Below are positions 51,252-62,362 of a DNA stretch of 64,000 nucleotides, piece by piece. This DNA is from CAVORB01 sp964395315 (lineage in GTDB: Bacteria > Pseudomonadota > Gammaproteobacteria > Chromatiales > Chromatiaceae): NCBI GenBank assembly GCA_964395315.1, contig CAYNBI010000004.1, forward strand, positions 1 to 64,000. The letters are read 5' to 3'. The position numbers and the translations under genes were made by a program. Under the pieces are notes generated by a model, which searched no databases, had not been told where the DNA came from, and saw only the letters and a list, made by a program, of their open reading frames with translations. Position 1 is the first letter of the stretch; the number at the start of each line of letters is the position of its first letter.

Positions 51252-53248
51252 CTGTCTGACATCCCTGCCGACGCCGGGTCACCGATCGGAGCGGCGAACG
51301 CATCCGACACGAGCAGGTCGACGTTGCTCCCGGTGAGCGACGCGAGAAAGGAAACGAGGTCTTGCTCCTCGTTCTCGGACAGGCCTAGGGGGCGAACCCG
51401 GGGATCCAGCCCCTCGTTGGGTACGCCGCCACGATTGTAAAACGCCACCACCTCGCGCAGCGTTCCCAAGGAGCCGTCGTGCATGTAGGGCGCGGTCTGG
51501 GTGAGATTGCGCAGCGTGGGCGTGCGGTACTTCCAGCGGTCGGCGGGGTTCTGGGTGACCTCGTAGAGCCCGAGGTCGTTGTGCGGGCGCTCTGACACCG
51601 AGTCGATCACGGAGCGCGGGACTTCCAGCACGACCCCGGGGGCCACGGTCACCGCACGGCTTTCCGGCTCGCGCTGCATGGACGCGCGATAGCCGATGCC
51701 CGTGTTGTGCATGCCGTTGTCGGTAAAGAGCGAGTACTCGTCACCGACACTGTGGCAGGAGACGCAGCCCGCCTTGCCGGTGAAAAGCGCGAAGCCGCGC
51801 TTTTCGGATGCGCTGAGCGCCGTCTCCTCGCCGGCGTAGTACCAGCGATCGAAAGCGGAATCGCCAGCGAGCAGGGTTCGCTGGTAGCTCGCGAGTGCCA
51901 TGCCCAGGGTCTCCATGCCGGGCCCGCGCCCGTCGAACGCCGTTTCGAACAGACCCTGGTAGTCAGGCAACTGCCGCAGCTTGTTGATAACGGACCCCAC
52001 CGAGGGGTTGGCCATCTCATTCGCCGCGAGCAAGGGCCCCCAGATCTGACTCTCCAGGCTGTATTCGCGCCCGTCGTGAAAGAGGCGGGTTAAGTAGCCA
52101 GAGTTGTAGATCGTTGGCGCGTTTCGCCTTACGGTCCGGCCCTCGAACCCAACGGCGGTTGCCATCTCGTTGCTGGTGAATCCCTGCTCGGGGATGTGGC
52201 ACATGGCACAGGAGAAGGTGTTGTTCAGTGATAGCCGCCGGTCGAAGAACAGCTTACGGCCCAGCTCGACCTTGGCCCTGGTGATGGGGTTCCCGGCGGG
52301 CACCGGTACCGGCGGTAGGCCTAAGGGCGGCGCCTCGACCAGGCGGACCAAATCGGCTGGCTCTCCCTTCCGGGCCTCGAGGCTGCGCGAGCGCGTCACG
52401 TACTCCTCGTCGCCGTAGCCAGCCTTGAAATCGCCGGGTCCGGACAAGGCGGAGGCGGATCCTTGGGCGTGGTCCCGGCCCGCGGGCGCCTCGGCGCCCT
52501 GCCGCTTTTCCTGCTCCAGCAGCACGGTCTTGACGTCGCTGACAAGCAGATCCGGGTGCAGAAACGAGACGCTGTAGATGTTGCGGATGCGCTTTTCCCG
52601 GTCGATGAGGTAGACGCGCAGGACATGGGCAAAGCCGCCCGTCGGATCGCCCTGCTCGTCGTACTCTTTCATCACCGATTGATTGTAGGCGGCTAAGATC
52701 GGCGCGAGTTGATCCGCTGACGCCGTGGTCAGAAACCGCCAGTCGACGCCAGGGCCTTTGAGTCCCTCGCCGTAGAGGCGCATGACTTCGGGAGTGTCGT
52801 GGGCCGGGTCGAAGCTCAGGGTCACCAGGCGCAGCCGACCGGCAATCTCGGGAGCCTGCTGCAGACGTTGCTTGATGCGGTGGAAAACCGCTGTGGCAAG
52901 GGGGCAGCCCGCGGTGTCCCTGCAGGTGCTGTAGACGAAGCTGAGCAGTACATTTGCGCCACCGAAAACCTCGTGCAGCCGCGTCTCCATGCCGTCACTA
53001 CTCAGCACAACACCATCTGCCGCGTCGTCCAGGACGGGCAGCTCATAGGTACCGGGTGCCGGCGCAGTGTAGCCGAGCTCGCCATACCCCGGGGGGAGGA
53101 TCTGCTCACCCGAGGCGGTGATCGACGCGGCAAGCAGCAGGACAGGGATCGCAACTCGCCCGGCCACGGCGCCGCCCCGCAGCGACGGAACAATCACACC
53201 GGCGCCGTGCCCTGGAGATCCGGTCAGCCGGGAGGCCGCGCGACTCAC
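51248..53248 (-). CDS. Fusion of SCO-like domain and dihaem cytochrome c peroxidase (MauG-like)
   Basis: A 666-residue exported protein of two fused parts. Residues about 50-250 are a SCO-like thioredoxin fold with Cys109 and Cys115 (STCRDTAGCPLA), spaced by five residues instead of the usual three, and His208 (FAHVLRVYLID). Residues about 310-650 are a cytochrome c peroxidase/MauG domain with haem sites CAMCH (347-351) and CVSCH (495-499) and the peroxidase pattern RKLFFDRRLSLNNTFSCAMC. The start is GTG 53248, 28 bases after mtoX, with a hydrophobic signal segment at 30-45. In known mtoX clusters SCO and MauG are separate genes; here one polypeptide carries both. Confidence 0.88.
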   Translation of the reverse strand: MSRAASRLTGSPGHGAGVIVPSLRGGAVAGRVAIPVLLLAASITASGEQILPPGYGELGYTAPAPGTYELPVLDDAADGVVLSSDGMETRLHEVFGGANVLLSFVYSTCRDTAGCPLATAVFHRIKQRLQQAPEIAGRLRLVTLSFDPAHDTPEVMRLYGEGLKGPGVDWRFLTTASADQLAPILAAYNQSVMKEYDEQGDPTGGFAHVLRVYLIDREKRIRNIYSVSFLHPDLLVSDVKTVLLEQEKRQGAEAPAGRDHAQGSASALSGPGDFKAGYGDEEYVTRSRSLEARKGEPADLVRLVEAPPLGLPPVPVPAGNPITRAKVELGRKLFFDRRLSLNNTFSCAMCHIPEQGFTSNEMATAVGFEGRTVRRNAPTIYNSGYLTRLFHDGREYSLESQIWGPLLAANEMANPSVGSVINKLRQLPDYQGLFETAFDGRGPGMETLGMALASYQRTLLAGDSAFDRWYYAGEETALSASEKRGFALFTGKAGCVSCHSVGDEYSLFTDNGMHNTGIGYRASMQREPESRAVTVAPGVVLEVPRSVIDSVSERPHNDLGLYEVTQNPADRWKYRTPTLRNLTQTAPYMHDGSLGTLREVVAFYNRGGVPNEGLDPRVRPLGLSENEEQDLVSFLASLTGSNVDLLVSDAFAAPIGDPASAGMSDR

Positions 53249-53276
53249 GCGGCCCCCCGCCCGAAGTGGGGGCCGG

Positions 53277-54653
53277 TCACTGGAGCCGCGCTACCTTCGG
53301 GTCCTCGGGCCGGCCCGGCTTCTTCGCGTAGAGGGCATAGGCCCCGAACCGCATCTGATGCGGTCGACCAAGCTTCTCGGCGGTGAAGTCGATGGCAAAT
53401 TTCTCCACCAGTTCATCGCCGTTCCAGTCGTAGGCCTTGAAGTATTGGTCGTTGTCCTCGCCCTTCTTGTCCCAGTTCGCCAGCAGCGACGAGGTGTAGT
53501 AGACGCGCTTGCCGTCCCAACTCTGCGAGGCCATGTTGATCTGGCGCCCGATGTCCTTCTCGTAGATCTGTTTCGGATTGAAGGGATCCGAGACGTCGAA
53601 CAGCCTGGACTTGCCGTCCATGAAGGTGTCGACCCACAGACGGTTGTCATCGGCGCTGATGGAGATATCGACGGGCAGAGGTATCTGGGACGGATCGCCG
53701 ATATCCGCGACGGCGGTTGCCTGCCACTCGCCCGCGTCGTCCCGATGGATCAACCAGATCTTCGAGGTGAGTGCCGTCGTCGTGAAGCAGTAGTCGTGGT
53801 GCGGCTGCCAGGCACAGCGGATTTCCAGCGGCGCACCGGGAACGTCGAGGACCTTCTTCGGCTCGCGGGCGTGGAGGTCCCAGACCACCACCGTGTTGCC
53901 GAACCGTTTCATGGCTTCCTCGTCCTTCAGCATCTTGCCGAAGTCCATCATGTAATTGGACCAGCCGGTGAAGGAAGACGTGAACATCGCATTGAGGCGC
54001 GGCTGGACGCGGACGTCATAGCCATAGCCGTCGGCGTACTTGCCGCTCTTGACCGCACCCTGGAGGTTATCGTCGGTCGGCATCCAGTGCGTGGCGATGT
54101 ACTTGCCGTCGTTGGTGTACTCCACCAGGGCCGTGCGCCCGCCGTGGTCCCTGTTGTTGGAGAGACCCGTGATCATCATGCGGCCCGGGAGCGCATAGGT
54201 GGTGTGAGGACCGACGACGCCTCCGCTGGCGGCGACGAAGTCATCGATGGTCTTGTGCAGCCTCGGTTTCCCGGGATCGGTGTGGACGTCGAAGAGGAAG
54301 ATGTTGTTGGTGTCCAGGCCCGCCGCCCAGAGGTAGCGCCGGTCATCCGTGAAGCCGGAATGATGTGCCTCGTTGCGGCCGCCAACCGAGAGGCTATGCA
54401 CCACCTTGCCGTAGCTGTCGGACTTGGGGTTGACATCAACGGTGACAAGCTTGTCCTGCCCGTCGCCGAGGCCTTCAACGCCCAGGGTCCAGACGTACAC
54501 GTAGTCTTCTTGGCCGACGATCTTCGCCATGTAGGGCGACATGCAGGTCTCGTCGGCACGCGGTTCCTGCGAAGGCAGCGTCGCGGCCAAGAGCAACGCG
54601 AGAGAGGTGGCGCCGGCCAGAGCGACCTTGCGCACTGTGTTAGAGTCGATCAT
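53277..54653 (-). CDS. mtoX: Methanethiol oxidase (selenium-binding protein 56 family)
   Basis: A 458-residue SBP56-family protein. ATG 54653 follows ATGGAGAACAGCG and gives a clear Sec signal peptide (VALAGATSLALLLAATLPSQ), so the enzyme is periplasmic. Family segments include GVVGPHTTYALPGRMMITGL, GYGYDVRVQPRLNAMFTSSF and IRCAWQPHHDYCF. Bacterial members oxidise methanethiol to formaldehyde, hydrogen sulfide and hydrogen peroxide, and depend on copper. The operon mtoX - SCO/MauG fusion - SCO supports this role. Divergent from tetR, with a perfect palindrome between them. It would allow use or detoxification of methanethiol from organosulfur compounds. Confidence 0.9.
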   Translation of the reverse strand: MIDSNTVRKVALAGATSLALLLAATLPSQEPRADETCMSPYMAKIVGQEDYVYVWTLGVEGLGDGQDKLVTVDVNPKSDSYGKVVHSLSVGGRNEAHHSGFTDDRRYLWAAGLDTNNIFLFDVHTDPGKPRLHKTIDDFVAASGGVVGPHTTYALPGRMMITGLSNNRDHGGRTALVEYTNDGKYIATHWMPTDDNLQGAVKSGKYADGYGYDVRVQPRLNAMFTSSFTGWSNYMMDFGKMLKDEEAMKRFGNTVVVWDLHAREPKKVLDVPGAPLEIRCAWQPHHDYCFTTTALTSKIWLIHRDDAGEWQATAVADIGDPSQIPLPVDISISADDNRLWVDTFMDGKSRLFDVSDPFNPKQIYEKDIGRQINMASQSWDGKRVYYTSSLLANWDKKGEDNDQYFKAYDWNGDELVEKFAIDFTAEKLGRPHQMRFGAYALYAKKPGRPEDPKVARLQ

Positions 54654-54800
54654 CGCTGTTCTCCATCCGTTAAGGTGCAGTGGTCGTGTGTTCTTCTGTG
54701 TTGTTGGTGAAATCTGCTCGCGGAACGGTTTCGGTACAGACGGCACCGCGGAGGCACCGTTCTCAGGCATGCCATCCCGCATGTTGTTTTTTCTAGACTA

Positions 54801-54816
54801 GAATGAATGTTCATTC
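54801..54816. promoter_or_regulatory. TetR-type operator between mtoX and tetR
   Basis: GAATGAA TG TTCATTC is a perfect 7-bp inverted repeat with a 2-base centre, lying 15 bases before the preferred tetR start and 148 bases before mtoX. This matches the size and sequence style of TetR-family operators. It is expected to be bound by the adjacent TetR protein, giving autorepression and control of mtoX. Confidence 0.75.
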
Positions 54817-54830
54817 AAGGGTGGATTCGT

Positions 54831-55451
54831 ATGCTCGATGCCATCGCCAAACGCCCACGCTCCCCGGGCATGCGTCAGCAGATCCTGGACTCGGCCCTTC
54901 GTTTGTTCACCCGAGACGGATACTTCAACACCTCAATCCACGACGTTCAGCGCGAGGCAGGGGTCAGCATCGGCTCGATCTACAACCACTTTGGCGGCAA
55001 GGAGGGTATCGCCAAGGCTCTCTACCACTCGCTGCTCGAGAAGATGGAGGCCTTGGTCGACGAGGTGGTGAGCGCCCGCGCCGGCGCCTACGATCGGGGC
55101 TTGGCGGTGGTCGAGCGATTGTTTCTTGTCACAGAGCAGGAACCGGAAGCGATGCGCTTTATCTTCGGGGCGAAGCACCGCGAGTTCTTGCCCGACGAGC
55201 CGCCGATCTGTTCGGCTAAGCCCTTCGTCAAGCTGCGGGACATCATCGCCGTCGGCGTTCAGAACGGCGAAATTCGCCAGATGGACCACTGGGTGGCTGC
55301 ATCGTGCGCCTTTGGGCCTGCCCTGCGCATGATCGCATTGCGCCTGGACGGAACGATGCCCAGTTCACTGACGGGTTACGGCGAAACTGTCTGGAATGCG
55401 GCCTGGTTGTCCGTGAAGGAGCCGGACGCCTCTGCTCGTACAGGTGTCTGA
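54831..55451 (+). CDS. TetR-family transcriptional regulator, divergent from mtoX
   Basis: A 206-residue TetR/AcrR-type repressor. The N-terminal DNA-binding domain is MRQQILDSALRLFTRDGYFN followed by the helix-turn-helix SIHDVQREAGVSIGSIYNHF. The rest is a variable ligand domain containing a predicted helix RFIFGAKHREFLPDEPPICS. ATG 54831 behind AAGGGTGG is chosen instead of ATG 54807 because the latter would place the operator within the coding sequence. It should repress mtoX and itself and respond to a small ligand, perhaps methanethiol or a related sulfur compound; this is inferred from position. Confidence 0.88.
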   Translation: MLDAIAKRPRSPGMRQQILDSALRLFTRDGYFNTSIHDVQREAGVSIGSIYNHFGGKEGIAKALYHSLLEKMEALVDEVVSARAGAYDRGLAVVERLFLVTEQEPEAMRFIFGAKHREFLPDEPPICSAKPFVKLRDIIAVGVQNGEIRQMDHWVAASCAFGPALRMIALRLDGTMPSSLTGYGETVWNAAWLSVKEPDASARTGV

Positions 55452-55627
55452 GGCAGTCACCATTCCCCCCCCGGGCGAGGCTGTGGCGTGATTGGCAACC
55501 GCGAAGCGGATCAGTAGGGATTGCAGTCCGTCGCCCGGAATCTCAGTCAGCTCTTGACCTCCACCCTGCCCTCCCCTTGGGACGCGGGAGAAAATGCGAG
55601 ATCGGAAACGTTGGCGGAACGGTGGGC

Positions 55628-57886
<2,259 letters not shown>

Positions 57887-58038
57887 GGCCTCTTCGATCC
57901 CGGGACAGGAACCCCGTTAATTGCCAACCGATGCCTCTAGTCTGCGACCCTTCTGTAGACGCCGAATACTGGCCATCCCGGCCGAAATCAGCGCGCCATC
58001 CATGTACCCAGGGAAGCGCCGAATTCCATCCTGTCGCC

Positions 58039-58362
58039 CTAGGCCTCCTCCATGGTGCACATCAGCGGGTGCTGATGGTTGCGGGAGAAATCGTTCACCT
58101 GTGACACCTTGGTCTCGGCGATGTCCCGGGTAAATACGCCGCAAACGCCAACGCCGCGCGTGTGCACGTGAAGCATGACCTGCGTCGCCTTCTCCCTGCT
58201 CATGCGGAAGAAGGTCTCCAACACCTGCACCACGAACTCCATCGGCGTGTAGTCGTCGTTCAGGAGCAGAACCTTGAACAACGGCGGCTTCTTCAGCTTG
58301 GGTCTGGCTTCCTGGACCGAGAGCCCGGATTCGCGCTCCTCGTTTGGGTTCTGGCCGCTCAT
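58039..58362 (-). CDS. clpS: ClpS, adaptor of the ClpAP protease
   Basis: A 107-residue adaptor. Core motif LLNDDYTPMEFVVQVLETFF, then MLHVHTRGVGVCGVFTRDIA, is typical ClpS and forms the pocket that recognises N-end-rule substrates. A GGAAG ribosome site precedes ATG 58362. It binds the ClpA N domain and redirects the protease. Confidence 0.97.
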   Translation of the reverse strand: MSGQNPNEERESGLSVQEARPKLKKPPLFKVLLLNDDYTPMEFVVQVLETFFRMSREKATQVMLHVHTRGVGVCGVFTRDIAETKVSQVNDFSRNHQHPLMCTMEEA

Positions 58363-58696
58363 TCTGCTTCCGAGTCTAGTCGAGATTCGACGCCGTTTCG
58401 GGTTAATAGAGTAGGGACTTTCGCGCGCTTCTAAAAGGGTTGCGGCCGTTGCGGAAGTCCCATTCCCCGCCTTCGGGGGCCGCGCGCGAAGCTTGCCAGC
58501 GCGCGCATCAAGGCAACCTCCGTCGCCGCTCTTCGCAGTGCCGGCAAGCCTGCAAATCCAGCAAATTTGACCAGTGAAATCAGCTCACTATACTTCGCAG
58601 GTAAGGCGCGGCATCGATGACCAAAGCAAACGCGCTGGATAACAACCGAAAGACTGCCAGAGATAGGCCTCGGATAACCCCCGGAGGAGTGATGTG
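58363..58696. other. 334-base divergent region between clpS and the cold-shock gene
   Basis: It holds the promoters of clpS (minus) and of the cold-shock gene (plus) and the latter's leader. CspA-type genes often have long structured leaders; here a GC-rich stem CCCCG-CCTT-CGGGG (58466-58479) is seen, but no cold-shock box could be assigned. Confidence 0.4.
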
Positions 58697-58903
58697 ATGA
58701 TGACGGGTATTGTGAAGTGGTTTAACAATGCCAAGGGGTACGGGTTCGTGAAGCCCGATGGACGAGACGAAGACGTCTTCGTCCACTTCTCGGCGATCGA
58801 CATGGACGGATACAAGACCCTGAAGGAAGGACAGAAGGTCGAATTCGAGATCAGCCAGGGCCCGAAGGGCTTGCACGCGGCCAAGGTGCACCGCATGACC
58901 TGA
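58697..58903 (+). CDS. Cold-shock-domain protein (CspD/CspA type)
   Basis: A 68-residue OB-fold protein with RNP1 (KGYGFV) and RNP2 (VFVHF): TGIVKWFNNAKGYGFVKPDG, DEDVFVHFSAIDMDGYKTLK. ATG 58697 follows GGAGGAG with 7 bases of spacing. It binds single-stranded nucleic acid. Position next to clpS-clpA is that of cspD, which in E. coli is an inhibitor of replication in stationary phase; at 68 residues this protein is slightly shorter than CspD (74), so the symbol is left open. Followed by a stem-loop before the convergent icd. Confidence 0.93.
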   Translation: MMTGIVKWFNNAKGYGFVKPDGRDEDVFVHFSAIDMDGYKTLKEGQKVEFEISQGPKGLHAAKVHRMT

Positions 58904-58913
58904 CTGGAGGCAG

Positions 58914-58934
58914 CGGCCCCATCCCACGGGGCCG
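58914..58934. terminator. Hairpin between the convergent cold-shock and icd genes
   Basis: A 7-bp perfect stem CGGCCCC / GGGGCCG with loop ATCCCAC sits 10 bases after the cold-shock gene and 69 bases from the end of icd. There is no T-run on either side, so termination would be Rho-assisted or weak. Confidence 0.4.
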
Positions 58935-59002
58935 TCGCCCGTCGAAGCTCAGCCAGGGGCTTGCGGCCCCTGACATCTGCTGCGGTCCAGGCGCTCTCCG
59001 CG

Positions 59003-60259
<1,257 letters not shown>

Positions 60260-60423
60260 GTCGTCTCTTCGCGTTTGCATCAAAGCTTGGAGTCTAGCAT
60301 CCGGATCGAGTCTTGCGTACCGCCCGGTCCGGGTGATGCGCACCGAGGCATCAGGCCGTATGATGCCCGGTCTGCGCACCGCCGCCAGGACCAATCGAGA
60401 CCCAAAACTAGACGCCGTTCTTC

Positions 60424-61542
60424 ATGCCCGATCCGCATCCCGGAACCGAACCCCGCGGACCCGTCATCGTCGGCCTCTCAGGCGGTGTGGACTCCTCCGT
60501 CGCCGCCCTGCTGCTGCTCGAGCAGGGCTACCAGGTGCAGGCTCTGTTCATGAAGAACTGGGAGGAGGACGACGACCCCGGGTACTGCGCGGCCGCGGCG
60601 GACCTGGCGGACGCCCGGTCGGTCGCGGAGCGCCTGGGCATCCCACTGCGCACGGTGAACTTTTCGGCCGAGTACTGGGACCGCGTCTTCCGCTATTTCC
60701 TCTCGGAGTATCGCGCCGGGCGCACGCCGAACCCCGACATCCTCTGCAACCGGGAGATCAAGTTCCGGGCCTTCCTGGATCACGCCCGGGCGCTGGGCGT
60801 CCCGCGCATCGCCACCGGACACTACGCCAGGATTGTGGCGGAGGGGAAAGGTTTCCGCTTGCGCCTTGCGGCCGACCCGGATAAAGATCAGACCTATTTT
60901 CTGCACCGGCTGGATCAGGGACAGCTCGCCCGCAGCCTGTTCCCGCTGGGCGGTTACCGCAAGCAGGCGGTGCGCAACCTCGCCCGGCGCGCGGGCCTGG
61001 GAGTCTCGGAAAAGAAGGACAGCACCGGGATCTGCTTCATCGGCGAGCGCCGGTTCCGCGACTTCCTCGCCCGTTGGCTGCCGCGAGAACCGGGGCCGAT
61101 CGAAACGCCGCAGGGTGCGGTACTGGGCCGGCACCTGGGGTTGGCCTACTACACCATCGGACAGCGCCAGGGACTCGGCATCGGCGGTGTCGCGGGCAGC
61201 GCGGAGGAACCTTGGTTCGTGGCCGAAAAGGACCCGAAACGCAATGCCCTCGTCGTGGTGCAGGGACACGATCATCCCTTGCTGCTGAGCGACAGGCTGA
61301 ACGGCGGTCAGCTGCACTGGATAGCGGGGCGTCCGCCTGCGGAACCGCCGTTCTTTTGTCAGGCCCGGCTGCGCCACCGCCAGCCGCTGCAGGCATGCAA
61401 GGTGGAACGAATCGACGCCGCACAGTGCGAGGTGAGCTTTCCCCGGCCGCAGCGGGCGATCGCACCCGGGCAGTCCGTGGTCTTCTACCTTGGCGACGAA
61501 TGCCTGGGCGGCGCGGTCATCGACAGCGCGGCGAGAGACTGA
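60424..61542 (+). CDS. mnmA: tRNA-specific 2-thiouridylase MnmA
   Basis: A 372-residue enzyme. The PP-loop is SGGVDSS (19-25), and the catalytic cysteines are Cys108 (DILCNREIKF) and Cys204 (GICFIGERRF). It thiolates uridine 34 in the wobble position of Lys, Glu and Gln tRNAs, taking sulfur from the IscS/Tus relay. ATG 60424 is the natural start. hflD follows after 50 bases, the usual gammaproteobacterial pairing. Confidence 0.97.
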   Translation: MPDPHPGTEPRGPVIVGLSGGVDSSVAALLLLEQGYQVQALFMKNWEEDDDPGYCAAAADLADARSVAERLGIPLRTVNFSAEYWDRVFRYFLSEYRAGRTPNPDILCNREIKFRAFLDHARALGVPRIATGHYARIVAEGKGFRLRLAADPDKDQTYFLHRLDQGQLARSLFPLGGYRKQAVRNLARRAGLGVSEKKDSTGICFIGERRFRDFLARWLPREPGPIETPQGAVLGRHLGLAYYTIGQRQGLGIGGVAGSAEEPWFVAEKDPKRNALVVVQGHDHPLLLSDRLNGGQLHWIAGRPPAEPPFFCQARLRHRQPLQACKVERIDAAQCEVSFPRPQRAIAPGQSVVFYLGDECLGGAVIDSAARD

Positions 61543-61592
61543 GCGAGCAGGCAGCCGACAACCCGAACCCGACATACCGGACCTCCACCGCC

Positions 61593-62219
61593 ATGGCCTA
61601 CAGCGACCAAGACCGACTCATCGCCCTCGCCGGCATCTATCAGGCCGCGTTGTGCGTGCGCCACATCGCCCGCAAGGGGACGGTGGACACGGATACCATG
61701 GCGCCCTGCGTCCGCAGCCTGTTCCAGACCGACGCGGAGAGCACTGAGGCCATCTTCGGCGACCCGGGCGTCCTGTCGCCAGGAGTCCGCCAGCTGATCG
61801 CACAGCTCACCGGAAAGCAGCCCCGCGACCTGGAGCTGACGCGTTATGTCGTCACCCTGCTCAAGCTCGAACGGGTACTCGCCGGGCGCAAGGTCCTGGT
61901 GGCGAAGATCGCCGACGGGATCGAGGAGGCGCGCGCCAAGCTCGAGCACTTCTCGATGCTCCACCCCAACCTGTTGGCCCACCTCGCGGAGATCTACAGC
62001 GGCACCATCAGCAATCTGCAGCCGCGCATCATGGTCCGGGGCGAGCCCAGCTACCTGCAGAATCCCGACAACCAGAACCGGATCCGGACCATGCTGCTGG
62101 CGGGGATCCGCGCCGCCTGGCTGTGGCGGCAGGTAGGAGGCAGCCGCTGGACCATCCTGCTTGGACGCAGACGCCTGCTGAACAGCGCCGAGGCGTATCT
62201 GCGCGGATCGAGCCACTGA
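61593..62219 (+). CDS. hflD: HflD (high-frequency lysogenisation protein homologue)
   Basis: A 208-residue protein starting MAYSDQDRLIALAGIYQAAL with VDTDTMAPCVRSLFQ and a Lys/Arg-rich C-terminal part (GGSRWTILLGRRRLLNSAEA). HflD is a peripheral membrane protein; in E. coli it binds the lambda CII protein, and its general role is unclear. It lies directly behind mnmA, the conserved position. ATG 61593 is the only start matching the family N-terminus. Confidence 0.95.
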   Translation: MAYSDQDRLIALAGIYQAALCVRHIARKGTVDTDTMAPCVRSLFQTDAESTEAIFGDPGVLSPGVRQLIAQLTGKQPRDLELTRYVVTLLKLERVLAGRKVLVAKIADGIEEARAKLEHFSMLHPNLLAHLAEIYSGTISNLQPRIMVRGEPSYLQNPDNQNRIRTMLLAGIRAAWLWRQVGGSRWTILLGRRRLLNSAEAYLRGSSH

Positions 62220-62246
62220 GGGCCGCACCGACCCACGCGCAAGTCC

Positions 62247-62278
62247 GACCATGCTCGGCGAAAATCCCGCGCATGGTC
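62247..62278. other. Inverted repeat between hflD and acnA
   Basis: GACCATGC / GCATGGTC is an 8-bp perfect inverted repeat with a 16-base spacer, 27 bases after hflD. It lacks a T-run, so it may be a weak terminator or a protein-binding site upstream of acnA. A TAGAAT sequence downstream at about 62330 could be the acnA -10 box. Confidence 0.35.
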
Positions 62279-62362
62279 CAAACTTCCGTGCGTAAACGTC
62301 CCACTCGTCTATTTTTCGATAGAATCCTCGCTTCGTTTCCAGGGCACAGGCGGAATCCACAC

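Noticed and set aside
55471..55537. Inverted repeat CCGGGCGA / TCGCCCGG between tetR and clpA
   Set aside because: The spacer is 51 bases and no T-run follows, so it is not convincing as a terminator for either convergent gene.
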